A stretch of 64,000 nucleotides of DNA from Rhizomys pruinosus (taxonomy: Eukaryota > Chordata > Mammalia > Rodentia > Spalacidae): positions 3,762,751 to 3,826,750 of the forward strand of contig VZQC01011939.1 of NCBI GenBank assembly GCA_009823505.1, in the 5' to 3' direction. The position numbers and the translations under genes were made by a program. The notes below the pieces were generated by a model, which saw only the letters and a list, made by a program, of their open reading frames with translations, was not told the origin of the DNA and made no database searches. Each line of letters opens with the position of its first letter. The first letter of the stretch is position 1. Shown in pieces: positions 47,151-58,419 of this stretch.

Positions 47151-48765
47151 TTCTCCTTTTCTTCCTGTATGCATTTCTCTTGCTCCCCCCAAGGGGAGCT
47201 AGAAAGGCATATCTGTAAGGGGAGGGCCACACTGTGAACTGCTTGACACACATTTTCCTTACTCTGCTGAGAACTTTCCTTGGATTGTTGCACTTAGCAC
47301 ATCCTGACAGTGATTTATTGTAACCATCTCCCATCTCTGCTTAGTCACTTTCCATAGAGCTTAGTATGCCCATTGATCACAAACTTCACCCCTCCCCTTC
47401 CATACATCTTTTCCAACTCCTTCCGGAAAAATCATAAACCCCTCATGGAAACCACACTGTGCTCTGGTGTGGGCTCTCTGGCCTGTTCTGTCCCCCCACA
47501 GGAGGCAGCCCACTTCACCTGGACAGCACATACCTAGTGACGTTCCCTGATCACTCCTGCATATGTCCTTACATGCCCTGGCTTTTCCCCAAGCCCCTCC
47601 CAGACCCCATGGCAACTTGCCCACCTGGACCCAGACTCAGAGTGCACACCAAGCTTCAGCTTCCTTTATCTTCCCACTCAGCTGGATGTCCCTTGGCAGT
47701 CAACATCAACCCATCCCCTGCCTGTGGCCTGATACTTAGTTCTCAGTAAGTACTGATTGAACAAAGGACTCAATTACTGAGAATTTATTCTTAAATTAAA
47801 ACACTGTTTCATTCATTCAGAGATTCAGCAAGCATCCCAGATGACTCAGATTGTATGAAGGTGCCTGTTGTACTCCTGCCACAATTAGGCTCAGCTCTGC
47901 AGGGAGAGAGCTCAGTCAAAGAGTGGGAGTAATAAATAACTGAGTTATGTGGTGTGTTAACAGGGATAACTGCCGTAGATAAAGAAAAGAGAAAGTCAGG
48001 AGGGACCATAGGGTCCAAGGGTGTAGAGAGACAGAGTCCTCTGGGAAGGTCTGCTTTAGATGGCCGAGATGGGAGTGGGAAACCATGACGTATCCACCAA
48101 GGGAAGAGCAGCCTACCAGAGAATCAGCCCTGCAGAGGCAGGAGGCTAAAAGCCTGTTTCAGGATGTCTAAACAGTAAGGGGCTCACCAATGTGGGTCAG
48201 GGGGTCTAAACAGCAAGGAGCTCATCAGGGCAGCTGGTTCAAGGGTGTTGGCAGGCCTGGTGCATCAGTACAAATTCTACTCAGCATGTCTTTGACACAG
48301 AATACATTGGTCAATTAGTTGAGAAATCGCCAGAGCCTAGATGAAAACCATCATAACCAATACATGTAGCAAACAGAGAGCAGAGGAAAGTTAATTCACA
48401 GCCAGCCAAGACTCACAAATTAAAAGGAGGAATTGTTTTTGAACTGGAAATAGACAAGTTAAAATTTACATAATACCCACTGTTGGCAAACTACTTAAAG
48501 AAGTGAATTATGGCATATCTGTAAGATTAAATCCTTGTGAGCAATTACAAATCACATTGTAAAGGAAAATTAATGCGATAAAATGCTCACTATATAATGT
48601 GAGGTGACTGAGGAAGATTGCTCAGTAATATATACCAAGTTTTTCAGTTGTTCACATATACACTGTAATATTTGGAAAATAAACAAGTGTGGCAGAAGTA
48701 ATGTAGCTTTTGTATCATGTGCTGTACTTTTCTGTATTTTGTGTTTTTTTTTTTAAGTAGACAGC
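47151..48765. other. Single-copy-like DNA, no gene recognised
   Basis: About 1.6 kb. No repeat or domain was recognised. Frames of 60-96 codons overlap on both strands. Confidence 0.4.
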
Positions 48766-48767
48766 TG

Positions 48768-49282
48768 TAATTTTTAAATTTTTTTATTGAAGTTTTGTGT
48801 ATTTCATACAGAACTTCTCAGTAAGTCTTAATCACCTTTATATCCCCTTCTCCACTGGCACAGTCCCACAGCTCCCACCCCACCCAGAATTCATACATTC
48901 TGTCATTTGTGTTAAGGCCTATTGTGACAAATTAATCCCCCCAGATGTTCCTCAGTGTAAGTTCATCCACTGAGCTCTAGTCAGCCTATCCAGAGCCTCT
49001 CACCTTATGAAGACCAGTTCCTCCTCACCCAAGAGTACTCAGCTGCCAACATTCCTTCAGCTAAGATTGGGTTCTGGTGCCCTTCTCCCCAGTTTCATGC
49101 TGAGTTTTTATTTGGTTGAGCATGCATGGGTCTTGTGCATGCTGACACCATTGCTGTAGATTCATATGAGCTTGTAGGATTCTGTTTCCACATGGTCATG
49201 CATCACCCCTGTGGCTCTTAAAATCTTTCTGCCCCCTCTTCTGAAATGGCCCCTAAGCCCTGGGTGAATGAAGCTCATTTTT
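48768..49282 (-). mobile_element. LINE-1 3' region (Lx-type), reverse
   Basis: 'gaagttttgtgtatttcata' at the left end is the complement of the L1 3' terminus. It is colinear with 9.2-9.7 kb and holds a single copy of the minisatellite founder unit at 49133-49155. Confidence 0.78.
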
Positions 49283-49399
49283 TACAACAAAAATGAGAGC
49301 ATGGTCACAGGACATGGAGAAGTCAAGCCGGTGCTGTCCTGCCAGCTTCCTCCCCACTCGCTGCCTCTCACAGTGTTAGAAGGTTCTATGTAGGGTGCT

Positions 49400-50393
49400 A
49401 GGGGAAAGGTCATCAACAGACTTACCCAGCTGTGAACCCTGTGGCCCTATGACCCTGTGACAAGCAGGGGGAGAGATATCCTGGGTGTAATGGGCTGTGA
49501 TAGGGGTAAGAAAACACTTCCTGATCAGATTTAAGGCTCTCTCCACAGGAGGAAACATATGCCTAGTACTGTAAAATTGGCCAAGAACCTGCAGTTGAGG
49601 AGTTCACAGAGCCCAGGGGTGAATCGACCACTATTATTTTGTTAAATGGACATAGTATCAAACTGCCCTCTAAATTCATATCTCTATGCCCACAGATTAG
49701 TGGAGTTCTCAGACCTATCAGACAAGTTTCTTTGTGCAGTGAGTGCATGGTAGTTAATGCGGGGACTCATAACTGATTAAAGAGAAGAGAATAAGTGTCA
49801 ATAGAGTGTTAAACATACCTCCTCCCCTCGAGGCTTGGGAAATGTCTCAGAGCAGAGACAGAAAGATTGTAAGAAGAACCAGAGATTGGGAAGGACCAGA
49901 ATAAAGCAGTGATTTCTGTACATGACAAAACCACTGCACACATGAACCCACATTAGTTGTGGTAGCCTGCACAAGACCTGCACAAGAGCAAGCTAGTCAA
50001 CATTCTAGAATGGAGCAAGGAGGGCCTCATCAGCCCACCCCTGCTGAGGAGTAACTGACCCTTAATGGCTTCTTGGGGGAGTCAGTTTTCTTTAAGAGCC
50101 CGTGGCCTCTGATAGGTTGAAGATGCTCCTGTGGATGGAGCTATTTCTACACATGATTCCCCACCCTCATTCCAGCTCCCATTTGAGTACACAGGAAGCA
50201 CAAAGTTTATTTCATGGTTATTAACAAGAGCAAAAACCAATAACAGCAAAAAGAAACAAGAGAAGACAAGAAGGTGGGATGGGATGGGATGCATCTGGGA
50301 GGAACTATGGGGAGAAGTGGGTGAACATAAAGTACACTGTGTGAAATGCTCAAAGAATTAATCAAATGTATTAAATTAAAAAATATACACTGT
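49400..50393 (+). mobile_element. LINE-1 3' region (Lx-type), forward
   Basis: Forward counterpart of the same 3' text: 'agagacagaaagattgtaag', 'cctgcacaagagcaagctag', 'gggggagtcagttttcttta', a purine-rich tract and 'gctcaaagaattaatcaaat', then A-rich end. The left edge is unclear. Confidence 0.72.
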
Positions 50394-50611
50394 GAACAGT
50401 TCTATTTTAGGAAAAAGAGAAAACTCTGAAACTAAGCCCAACACATATATGCACACATATTTTTAAGACTAAGGGTGGCCTCACATGACACGAGAGGATA
50501 AAAATTAAATAGTTGTTGCTGGTCAGGCTGGAGTTATTTGAACCAAAACAAGCCATACCTCCTTTGCTCACACCCCAAAGTATTAGATCCCACAAAGAGA
50601 AAAAGTACACA

Positions 50612-50690
50612 TTCTGTGGGTGGGGTATGTGGCTCAGTCAAAGAGCATGTAATTAGCTTGTGTTTAAACCTGAACTAACTGATGGGGGCA
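50612..50690 (+). mobile_element. Possible ID element, degraded
   Basis: 'ggggtatgtggctcagtcaa' resembles an ID head. The rest is degraded. Confidence 0.35.
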
Positions 50691-50966
50691 GAGTGACAAT
50701 GTGAAATTTCTCTAGATCTACAGCAAACAATGGAATGGAAAATGGGAAGACATCATGATTTACCAAGAGTGAAGACATCATGATTTACCAAGCAGGAGTG
50801 GAGAGGCCACAAATGAAGTACCTGCATGGGGTGATGGCAGAGCAGGGCCCAGGACCTGGAGCAGCTCACCTGAAGATCCTAAGATCAGTGATGAAAAGTA
50901 GGATGGTGTATGTGAAGGTGACAATGGCCAAGGCACTATCTGAAGATCTGTTTTTTCCTAATCATC

Positions 50967-51336
50967 TGTGGTTATTTGAATGATAACTCCATGTCCCATA
51001 GGCTCCAAGTATTTGGACTCTTGACCCCACCCAGTTCAAAGCACTGATTGGAGAGGATCATGGAACCTTTAGAAGCTGTGGCCATGCTGGAGGAAGCATG
51101 CCACTGGGGGCCGGCTTTGAGAATATATAGCTTGCCATGTCCATTCTGGCCCACTCTGCTTCTTGTGCTTGCTTGAAGAGGTGAGTGCTCAGCTGTGTGC
51201 TCTGGCCACCTCTGCTGCCATTTCTCCCAGCCAGGATGGAGTCCTCCTGTCTAGAACTGTAAGCCAGATAAACTCTTCCTTCTCTAAGTTGCCTTGGTCA
51301 TGATGTTTATCACATCAATGGAAAAGTAGTAATACA
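50967..51336 (+). mobile_element. MaLR solo LTR, forward
   Basis: Begins TGTGGTTATTTGAATG and ends AAGTAGTAATACA, with 'ccactgggggccggctttga' and 'gccagataaactcttccttc' between. Much more diverged from the 30-32 kb LTRs than they are from each other. No matching 5-bp duplication was seen. Confidence 0.82.
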
Positions 51337-51489
51337 CCATTCTTCCCTGATCAGCCTTCCCAAAGTCTTCATCCAACCATCAGCACCTCAAAATTCCCCA
51401 AATCACCATCTACTATTAACACCTCTAGAGACTAGAAAGTTCACTTTATGGTTTGAGGAAGTAAAATGAGAAGCTGAAATCAGGGTGGT

Positions 51490-51605
51490 ATTTCTTAAAA
51501 TTGAATTTTTCTGATTTTCATACATATAATTTGATGGTGTTTAGACCTGCTTCCCCATCCTCATCTCCCCTTATTGCTTTGTACCCAATTAATGTACTGA
51601 TATGC

Positions 51606-51644
<39 letters not shown>

Positions 51645-52650
51645 CTATAGAGTCTAATTTGTAACCACAAATGTTCAGTGTGAGTTCACTGGACCCTAGT
51701 TAAACTAATAAAAGCCCCGTCTTTGAAAGAAACTATCTATCTGTGCCCCTCCCAGCAGCCTTCTGCTCCACAATTTCCTTAGGCAGAGTTGGAGATTCTT
51801 ACCTACTTCCTCATGTCCATGTTGATATTTTTCTTCTGGTTTGAGATTGCATGGGACATGTGTGTGCTGTCACCATTACTGTGAATTCATTTGAGTAACT
51901 GACCAATTATCTGGAAAAATCTTTCCCTGTGGTAATCCACCATCTCTGGCTCATATAATCTTCTGCTCCCTCTTCCTGCACCATCTTCCATAATGATCCT
52001 TGAGTCTTGGGGGAGGGGCAGATGTTTGACATGTTTCCTATTCTAAGATCAGCACTCTGCAGCTTCTTGTATGCCTGCTAACCAGTTGTGGGTTTCTGTG
52101 TTAATCATGATTTGTTGCGTATAGAAGCTTCTCTGGTGAGAGTTGAGAGATACAATAGTCTGTGGATATAACAATACGTCATTAAGAGTCAGTTTGATAC
52201 AATAATTATATAGTAGAAAATTAGTATTGGGTTCTCCCCTATGTCCTATGACCTGTCTAGACTCAGGTTCCTAAGTCTGATATCAATGTCAGGTATGGGC
52301 TCCATCCTAGGAAGTGGACCTTAAATCCAAGTAGAGAGTGGTTGGTTACGTCCATAATATTTGTGCCGCTATTGTACCAGTGGGCATATCTTGCCAGGCC
52401 AGTTGTTATTGTAGTTCACAGGATTCACAGCTGGGTAAGGATGATGGTTATTTTTCTCTTTTTGGTAGCTTGCATAGCGCCTTCTACCACTATAAATGTT
52501 AGCCAGAGGAGATGAGGATCTGAAGTCAGCGCCGGCTTGATTTTGCCCTGTTTATCTTACAACTCATATATGTAATGTCTTCAGTAGTAGTGTCTTACCA
52601 TCCAGCCTCGTGGGTAACCACAAGCAGAGGCAATGAGCAGTATTGCTTAA
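51490..52650 (-). mobile_element. LINE-1 3' region (Lx-type), reverse, with (AT)n
   Basis: Reverse L1 3' text with a perfect (AT)n at 51609-51642 near the 3' end and the founder unit at 51861-51880. From 52197 onward the same sequence is repeated in the assembly at 60.6 kb. Confidence 0.72.
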
Positions 52651-52654
52651 GGAT

Positions 52655-52763
52655 GTATGAACATCATACACAAAACCTGTGGGATGCCCTAAAAAGACCA
52701 AACCTAGGGATCACAGGCACAGGAGGAGAAGAAACCCAGGCAAAAGGCACATACATTAAAAAT
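52655..52763 (+). pseudogene. LINE-1 ORF1 scrap, forward
   Basis: Codes NLWDALKRPNLGITGTGGEE, the start of the ORF1 RRM region. Its orientation is opposite to the preceding 3' region, so this is a 5'-inverted remnant of one L1 insertion or a separate piece. Confidence 0.65.
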
Positions 52764-52976
52764 ATTATTTTTATTTCATGTGTATGTGTGCATTACCTAC
52801 ATGTATGTAAGTGTACCTGTGTTGTGAAATGCCTGCAGAGGTCTGAAGAGGCTGTTGGATCCCCTGGAACTGGAGCTGCAGATGGTTGTTAGCCACCATG
52901 TGGGTGCTGGGAACCGAACCTGGGTCCAGTACAGGAGCAGCCAGAGTCCTTAACCACTGAGCCATCTCTATAGCCT
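52764..52976 (-). mobile_element. B3 SINE, reverse
   Basis: 'gaggtctgaagaggctgttg' and 'actgagccatctctatagcc'. A short aaaatatt-type repeat flanks it. Confidence 0.88.
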
Positions 52977-53287
52977 CAGAAAATATTTTTAATGGTAGTA
53001 GTACAGTTCTAAAAAATTTAAAGTATTCAAACAAAACCTAGTATATACAGTATAGGAATAAAATGAAAACTTAAATATTATAGGGATATAAGTGAAAGTA
53101 TCTTTTCTTCCTAAATACTGTTACTTATCTATATTCTTGCATTCAATTTAGGTTATTAATAATACATGCACTTTATTCTTATTAATTTTTCAAATTTTAA
53201 TATGTATATTCATTGTACATGGCAGTAGATAAAGACATTTTCATACTAATATACTATATGCACATATACTATAAAATTCAAAAAGTA

Positions 53288-53437
53288 GCTGGGTATAGTG
53301 GTGCATGCCTTTAATCCTAGCTCTTGGGAGGCAGAGGCAGGAGGATCTCTGTGTGTTCAAGGCCAGCCTGGTCTACAGAGCAAGTTCCAGGAGAGCCAGA
53401 GTTCTGGGGAGACTCTGTCTCAAAAAGACAAAAAAAA
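53288..53437 (+). mobile_element. B1 SINE, forward
   Basis: Complete B1 with 'ttcaaggccagcctggtcta' and an A-rich tail. caaaaagta occurs on both sides. Confidence 0.96.
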
Positions 53438-53461
53438 TCAAAAAGTACAGAAGGGGTTTTT

Positions 53462-53625
53462 ATTTGTTTTGATTTTGGTTTTGGTTTTTGAGACAGTGTC
53501 TCCCTATAGCCTCGCCTGGTTTGGAACTCAAGATGTCGACCAGGCTGCCCTTGATCTCAGAGAGAGCTGTCTGCCTCTGTGTCCCAAGTGCTGGGATTAA
53601 AGTCATGTGTCTCTACACTCAGGCA
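53462..53625 (-). mobile_element. B1 SINE, reverse
   Basis: Reverse B1 only 25 bp from the forward B1, giving an inverted pair able to fold if transcribed. Confidence 0.95.
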
Positions 53626-53639
53626 AAAGTGTCCTGTTT

Positions 53640-54790
53640 TGTTGTTTTTCTTACTGAATTTTTGCAATTTTCATGCAATATAGTTTGATGGCATTTAGAT
53701 CCAGACCCCTTTCTGCAACTCCCCCCACCCCGCATGATAAATATATATTATATAATATATATATATATAATATATAATATGATATAATGATTTGTTCCCC
53801 AGATGTGGCTCCATCCAGTGGGCCCACAAGAGCTCCAACACTGAAAGACACTGTCTTCCCCCCTCCCAGCAGCCATCATTTGTCAAAAGTTCCTTAGGTT
53901 GGACTGGGAGTTTTCCCCATGTCTATGCTGACATTTTGTCTAATTTGAGCTTGCATAGGACTTGTGCATGCTGTCATCATTGTGCATGCTGTCATCGCTA
54001 TGCATGCTGTCATCACTGTACATGCTGTCATCACTGTACATGCTGTCATCACTGTGCATGCTGTCATCCCACTGTGCATTGCTGTGCATTCATTGTGCAT
54101 GTTGTCATCACTGTGCATGCTGTCATGCACTGGTGCATGCTGATCAATCATTGCATGCTGTCATCACTGTGCATGCGTCATAATTGTGCACGCTGTCATC
54201 ACTGTGCATGCTGTCATCACTGTGCATGCTGTCATCACTGTGCATGCTGTCATCATTGTGCATGCTGTCATCACTGTGCATGCTGTCATCACTGTGCATG
54301 CTGTCATCATTGTGTATGCTGTCATCATTGTGCATGCTGTCATCATTGTGCATGCTGTCATAATCGTGCATGCTGTCATCACTGCCATGAGTTCAGAATT
54401 TCAGAACTGGTCAAATGCAGAGAGTAAGTGTCTGTGAGATACTCACCCCTAAGTGATACAACCTCTACACATAGGGTGAATGCATCTCTTAAATCTTAAC
54501 AGAGAAGTTTCTTTATGCAGCAGATGATGACTAATGCAGAGACCCACAATTAGCCAATGTAAAGAGAACAAAAGGCTTCAGAGTCGAATAGGACAGATAT
54601 TTCAAACTGCTGTCTCCCAAGGCTCAGGGATCACTGCAGAGAAGGAGGCACAAAGATTGGAAGAGCCAGAGGGGCTGGATGACCACAACGAAACAGAGTC
54701 TTCCAGACAATTGGTCATTTACTCAGATGAGCTCACAATACAGAAAATATTGTTTAATACAGGATGCCTTTTAATATTATACTGAAGGCA
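53640..54790 (-). mobile_element. LINE-1 3' region with inversion, hosting a minisatellite
   Basis: 53640-53963 is reverse L1 3' text (with a TA-rich run at 53740-53788). The minisatellite follows. 54386-54790 is forward-oriented L1 3' text ('tgcagcagatgatgactaat', 'gagccagaggggctggatga'). The switch in orientation suggests a 5'-inverted insertion. Confidence 0.7.
53964..54385. repeat. 18-bp minisatellite, about 22 units
   Basis: Units read TGTGCATGCTGTCATCAC with CAC/CAT variation at the end and two disturbed zones near 54065-54180. Eighteen is a multiple of three and the unit lacks stops in several frames, which explains the open frames on both strands (forward ACCHHC repeats, reverse MTACTV repeats). 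Single-copy versions sit in sibling L1 3' regions. Confidence 0.96.
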
Positions 54791-55033
54791 GCCTTAGTGA
54801 TGGGAACGTACAAGTGCAGACATATGTACCAAACCTAAGATTGGAGGATCATTCTGTAATGAACCTGCCTGGCCCTGACTTCATCTAATGATTCCCTCCT
54901 AATCAAATCAACCCACACTGGTGCTCAGGAACCAGCCCAGCCCCACCCATGCCTCATGAAGCCCTGGTCAGCCTGCTACCTCATTATCTGAACTATAAAT
55001 GTCAATTGTCTCTTATCATTTAAAAACAGTCTC

Positions 55034-55195
55034 CACCACATGCCTTTAGTCCCAGCACTTGAGAGGCACAGAAAGGCAGATCTCTGTGAGATGGAGGTAA
55101 ACCTGGTCTACGTAGCATGTTCCAGGCTATTTGGAGCTATAGGGAAACCCTGTCTCAAAAAAGAAAAAAAAAAAAGAAAAAAGAAATAAATAAAA
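55034..55195 (+). mobile_element. B1 SINE, forward, 5' truncated
   Basis: Starts 'accacatgcctttagtccca' and ends with an A-rich tail. Flanking ttaaaaacag-type repeat at 55019 and 55198. Confidence 0.93.
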
Positions 55196-55699
55196 ATTTT
55201 AAAACAGCCTCTAACACAAAGGAAAATTCAATCAAAACAAATACAACAAATAACCATAGAGAAAGTGGAGAAGACAAGAAGAATGACAACTTAAATATAC
55301 ATACTATTAAATGGACTTGTAAGGACTCACGACAATGGTGACAGCATGCACAAGTTCCAAGCAAGATCAAACCAGAAAAAAATACCAGCATCGATGTAGA
55401 GAAGTGGATAAGATATACCAACCCTACCTGGGGAACTAACAGCAATTAATGGCTGGGGGAGAGACCGTCTTTTTCAAAGTATGTGACTCTTGGTAGGTAT
55501 ATTTGTCACTTTTTGTTACAGTGATAAAACCACCACGACCAAGGGAACTTATAAAAGGAAGAGTTTATCTGAGTTTACGATTGATGGTTCCAGGGAATTA
55601 GAGTCCATCATGGCGGGGAGGCATGGTGGCAGGAGCTGGAGCAAAAACCTGAGGTATACATCTTCAAGCAGCCACAAGAAGCAGAGATGAAACTATGAA

Positions 55700-56455
55700 A
55701 TTCACAGACAAGGTCTCCGCGTGGAGCGAGAACAATGGGTGGTGGGCCTGCCCTGGACTGAGAACTTCTGGAGAATGAGTACTGCTGGGTGGGGGAAACT
55801 ATGCCTTCCCTAAGATTTCTAGATGTGCTGACTAGACTCCAGTGGATGTATTTGCACAGAAGGACATCTGGGAGGGTAGAGAAGCTTAACTGGATAGGAC
55901 TTAACGTGGATGGCACACTGTATGAAATCCCAATGGGGAGTTGGGGGCATGGAGAGGGGTGTCTAAATTTGATTAGGAACCATTTTGTGAAATGTACAGA
56001 TGCTTGGGGCTGGAGAGATGGCCTAGCGGTTGAAAGCACCGACTGCTCTTGCAGAGGACCCGGGTTCGATCCCTGGCACCCACATGGCAGTCGAGAACCA
56101 TCCGAAACGGGCTCTAGAATCAATCCACCACTTACTTTCAGACTCTGTAATTACTGTATACGAATGGAAACTATGTATTCATATTTTAAAGTAATATAAA
56201 ATTAAAGGAAGAAAATGTAAATTCTTAAACATAAAAAAGATGTACAACCAATATGGCTGAGAGCGTCTGTAACTCCAATTCCAGGAGAACTCCAGTTCCA
56301 GGGGAATCCGACACCCTCTTCTGACCTCCGCAGCATTGCATGACACAGTTGTGCAGACCTACATGCAGACAGTGCATTCATGCACATACAAAAATGGGTA
56401 AAATTAAAAAAAAAAGATATGTACAGATGCTCAATAAAAACTTTTAAAAAAAGAG
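55700..56455 (+). mobile_element. Unidentified retroposon inside the LTR
   Basis: Excluding the B2 chimera it carries, about 320 bp with no family I can name. It ends 'cagatgctcaataaaaactt' plus an A tail, so it has a polyadenylation signal and looks like a retroposed RNA. The reverse 171-codon frame over 55608-56123 is incidental. Confidence 0.5.
56005..56418 (+). mobile_element. Chimeric B2 with a 158-bp foreign segment
   Basis: B2 head and B box (56006-56100), then a segment (56101-56258) unrelated to B2, then the remaining B2 body with the internal duplication and A-rich tail. The whole unit is flanked by atgtacagatgct (55992-56004 and 56419-56431), so it either inserted as one piece or acquired the segment after insertion. 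56091-56258 is identical to 59150-59317. Confidence 0.9.
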
Positions 56456-57454
56456 AAACAGAGAGAGTAACTGGAGTCTGACAAGGCTTTTTGAACTCTC
56501 TAAGCCCGCCCCCAGTGACGTACTTCCCTTAGCATGGCCATAACTTCTAAGAACTCCCAAAACAGTGCCACCAACTGGTGACAAAAATGTCTGAATACTT
56601 GAAGCCTATGGGGAACATTCTCATTCAAACCACCACAGTAGGTTAATCAGGTTCCAGTGGATACACCCATACTAAAGAACATTTGGGGACACAAATTAGA
56701 CCCTACAGGCACCATTATATGTATAATAGAGTACATTAAACTAGGCAGGGCAATAGGAAGAAGTGTGGATATTGGAGGGGATCTAAAAACCACCAAAATA
56801 TACTGTATGAGAACCTGTCCACTTTGTCCCACCTTAGGCTTAGGCCCTGTCACCCTGCCACAGAGCTCTGGACTAGCCAGGTAAATTAGTTAAATCCTGG
56901 CCACTTGGTCACCATTGACCTGCTTGGAGACCAGTCCCATCCAACTGCTCACTCCTAGGCTCATATCTACCCTGCTTTATCTGGTCAGAAACTGCTTACT
57001 TGTTCACCTTCCTGTTTAAGGCTAGGCCCATTCACGCTGCTGGAGAACTCCAAACTACCCTGCTTGGAAATATCCCATCACTCTAGTGAAAAATCAAAAG
57101 TGAGAACCTAAAGCATAGATCAACTAACTCTTCATACATAATCAGAAAGTAACCAAACGACATCAACATAAAAACAGAACCAAACTTCAATTCGACAAAG
57201 TCATTCACAATGCTAAAATACAAATAATATGAAAAAAATGAGATAATATGTTCACACCAAATCCCACCAGACGTGTTCTACAATAAGAAGTACTCAAGGG
57301 AACCACAGGACACAGAAATTAAAAGAATAATCATAAACATGATCAAAGAACTCAAGGATTTTAAAGAACACACAAACAACTCAAAGAACTCAAAGAAGAT
57401 AGGAATAAACTCCCGACTGGAGCTCAAGAAAATAGAAATATACAGCTGAATGAA

Positions 57455-58207
57455 ATGACAAAGACAATTCAGGATTTAAAAAGTGAATTCACAAAAGGGA
57501 TAGAAATATTAAAGAAAACTCAAGCTGAAATGAAGATGGAATTGAAAAAATCAATAAGCCAATTTGAAATGATGGGCAAAAGTGTCATGAGCAGAATGAA
57601 GCAAATAGAAAGCAGAGTATCAAGACTGGATGATAAAGTTGGAGAACTGGACTGCTCCATAAAAAGCATGAAAAGTGTAAAAACAACACAGGAAAAGAAT
57701 ATGCAATACCATGAAAAGACCAAATCTATGCATTACAGGCACAGAGGAAGAAGAATCTCAGGCCAGTGCCATTGACCAGATTCTCCATAAGATTGCAGAA
57801 GAAAACTTTCTTAAATTAAGGAAATGCACACCAATATAAGAAGCATATACAGCACCAAATGGACATAACGAGAACAGAAACTCCCATGTCATGTTAGAGA
57901 ACCTAAATGTACAGAACAAAGAGAGGGCACTGAAAGAAGCAAGAGAAAAACAAAAAGCTTATATAAAAATAGCCATCAAAATTACAGGTGACATTCCATG
58001 CAAACTATAAAAGCCAGAAGAGCCTGGAGCAAAGTATTTAAAATTCTGTATGATCATAGATGCCAACCCAGGATACTTTACCCAGCAAAACTGTCTATCA
58101 TAATTGAAAGAGAAAGAAAAATCTTCCATGATACAAATAGGCTGAAACAATTCATATCCACCAAACCATCTCTACAGAGAATACTCAAAACAATACAAAT
58201 GACTTAA
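57455..58207 (+). pseudogene. L1-C ORF1, broken
   Basis: 57455-57775 encodes a coiled coil (LKKTQAEMKMELKKSISQFE) and the start of the RRM region. The C-terminal domain is at 57998-58207 (KARRAWSKVF, HRCQPRILYPAKLSIII). Stops and frame changes separate them. Confidence 0.85.
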
Positions 58208-58255
58208 ACAAGAAATGACCATACCTAAAAAACTACAGAAAGAAAGTAAATGAAG

Positions 58256-58411
58256 TTGCAATTATGGAAACTCAAAATAGGATCAAGAACACAAAAAATA
58301 ACATAAAATCACAGTGACCAATAACTTTAAATATTGCAATTATGGAAACTCAAAATAGGATCAAGAACACAAAAAATAACATAAAATCACAGTGACCAAT
58401 AACTTTAAATA
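58256..58411 (+). repeat. Perfect 78-bp tandem duplication in the L1-C spacer
   Basis: 58256-58333 and 58334-58411 are identical over 78 bases, starting TTGCAATTATGGAAAC. It lies between ORF1 and ORF2. Confidence 0.97.
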
Positions 58412-58419
58412 CCAATGGC

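Larger units (their letters stand above)
55499..56637 (-). mobile_element. MaLR solo LTR, reverse, split by an insertion
   Basis: Right LTR part 56458-56637 ('aagcccgcccccagtgacgt', 'acattctcattcaaaccacc') and left part 55499 to about 55700 ('ataaaaggaagagtttatct') form one LTR. Duplication taggt at 55494-55498 and 56639-56643. The middle is a later insertion. Confidence 0.85.
55200..56830 (+). mobile_element. LINE-1 3' region, forward, interrupted by a MaLR LTR
   Basis: 55200-55498 ('gacagcatgcacaagttcca', 'aattaatggctgggggagag') and 56643-56830 ('ggttccagtggatacaccca') are consecutive parts of the Lx-type 3' text. The reverse MaLR LTR lies between them with a taggt duplication. Confidence 0.72.

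Noticed and set aside
53964..54385. Regularly spaced repeats resembling a CRISPR array
   Set aside because: Units are directly tandem with no spacers, and the DNA is mammalian.
53792..54427. 211-codon frame with ACCHHC repeats resembling a metal-binding protein
   Set aside because: An 18-bp minisatellite without stops produces it, and the reverse strand is equally open.
55608..56123. 171-codon reverse frame
   Set aside because: It spans an LTR fragment, an unidentified insert and a B2 in reverse, so it is a mosaic of repeats.
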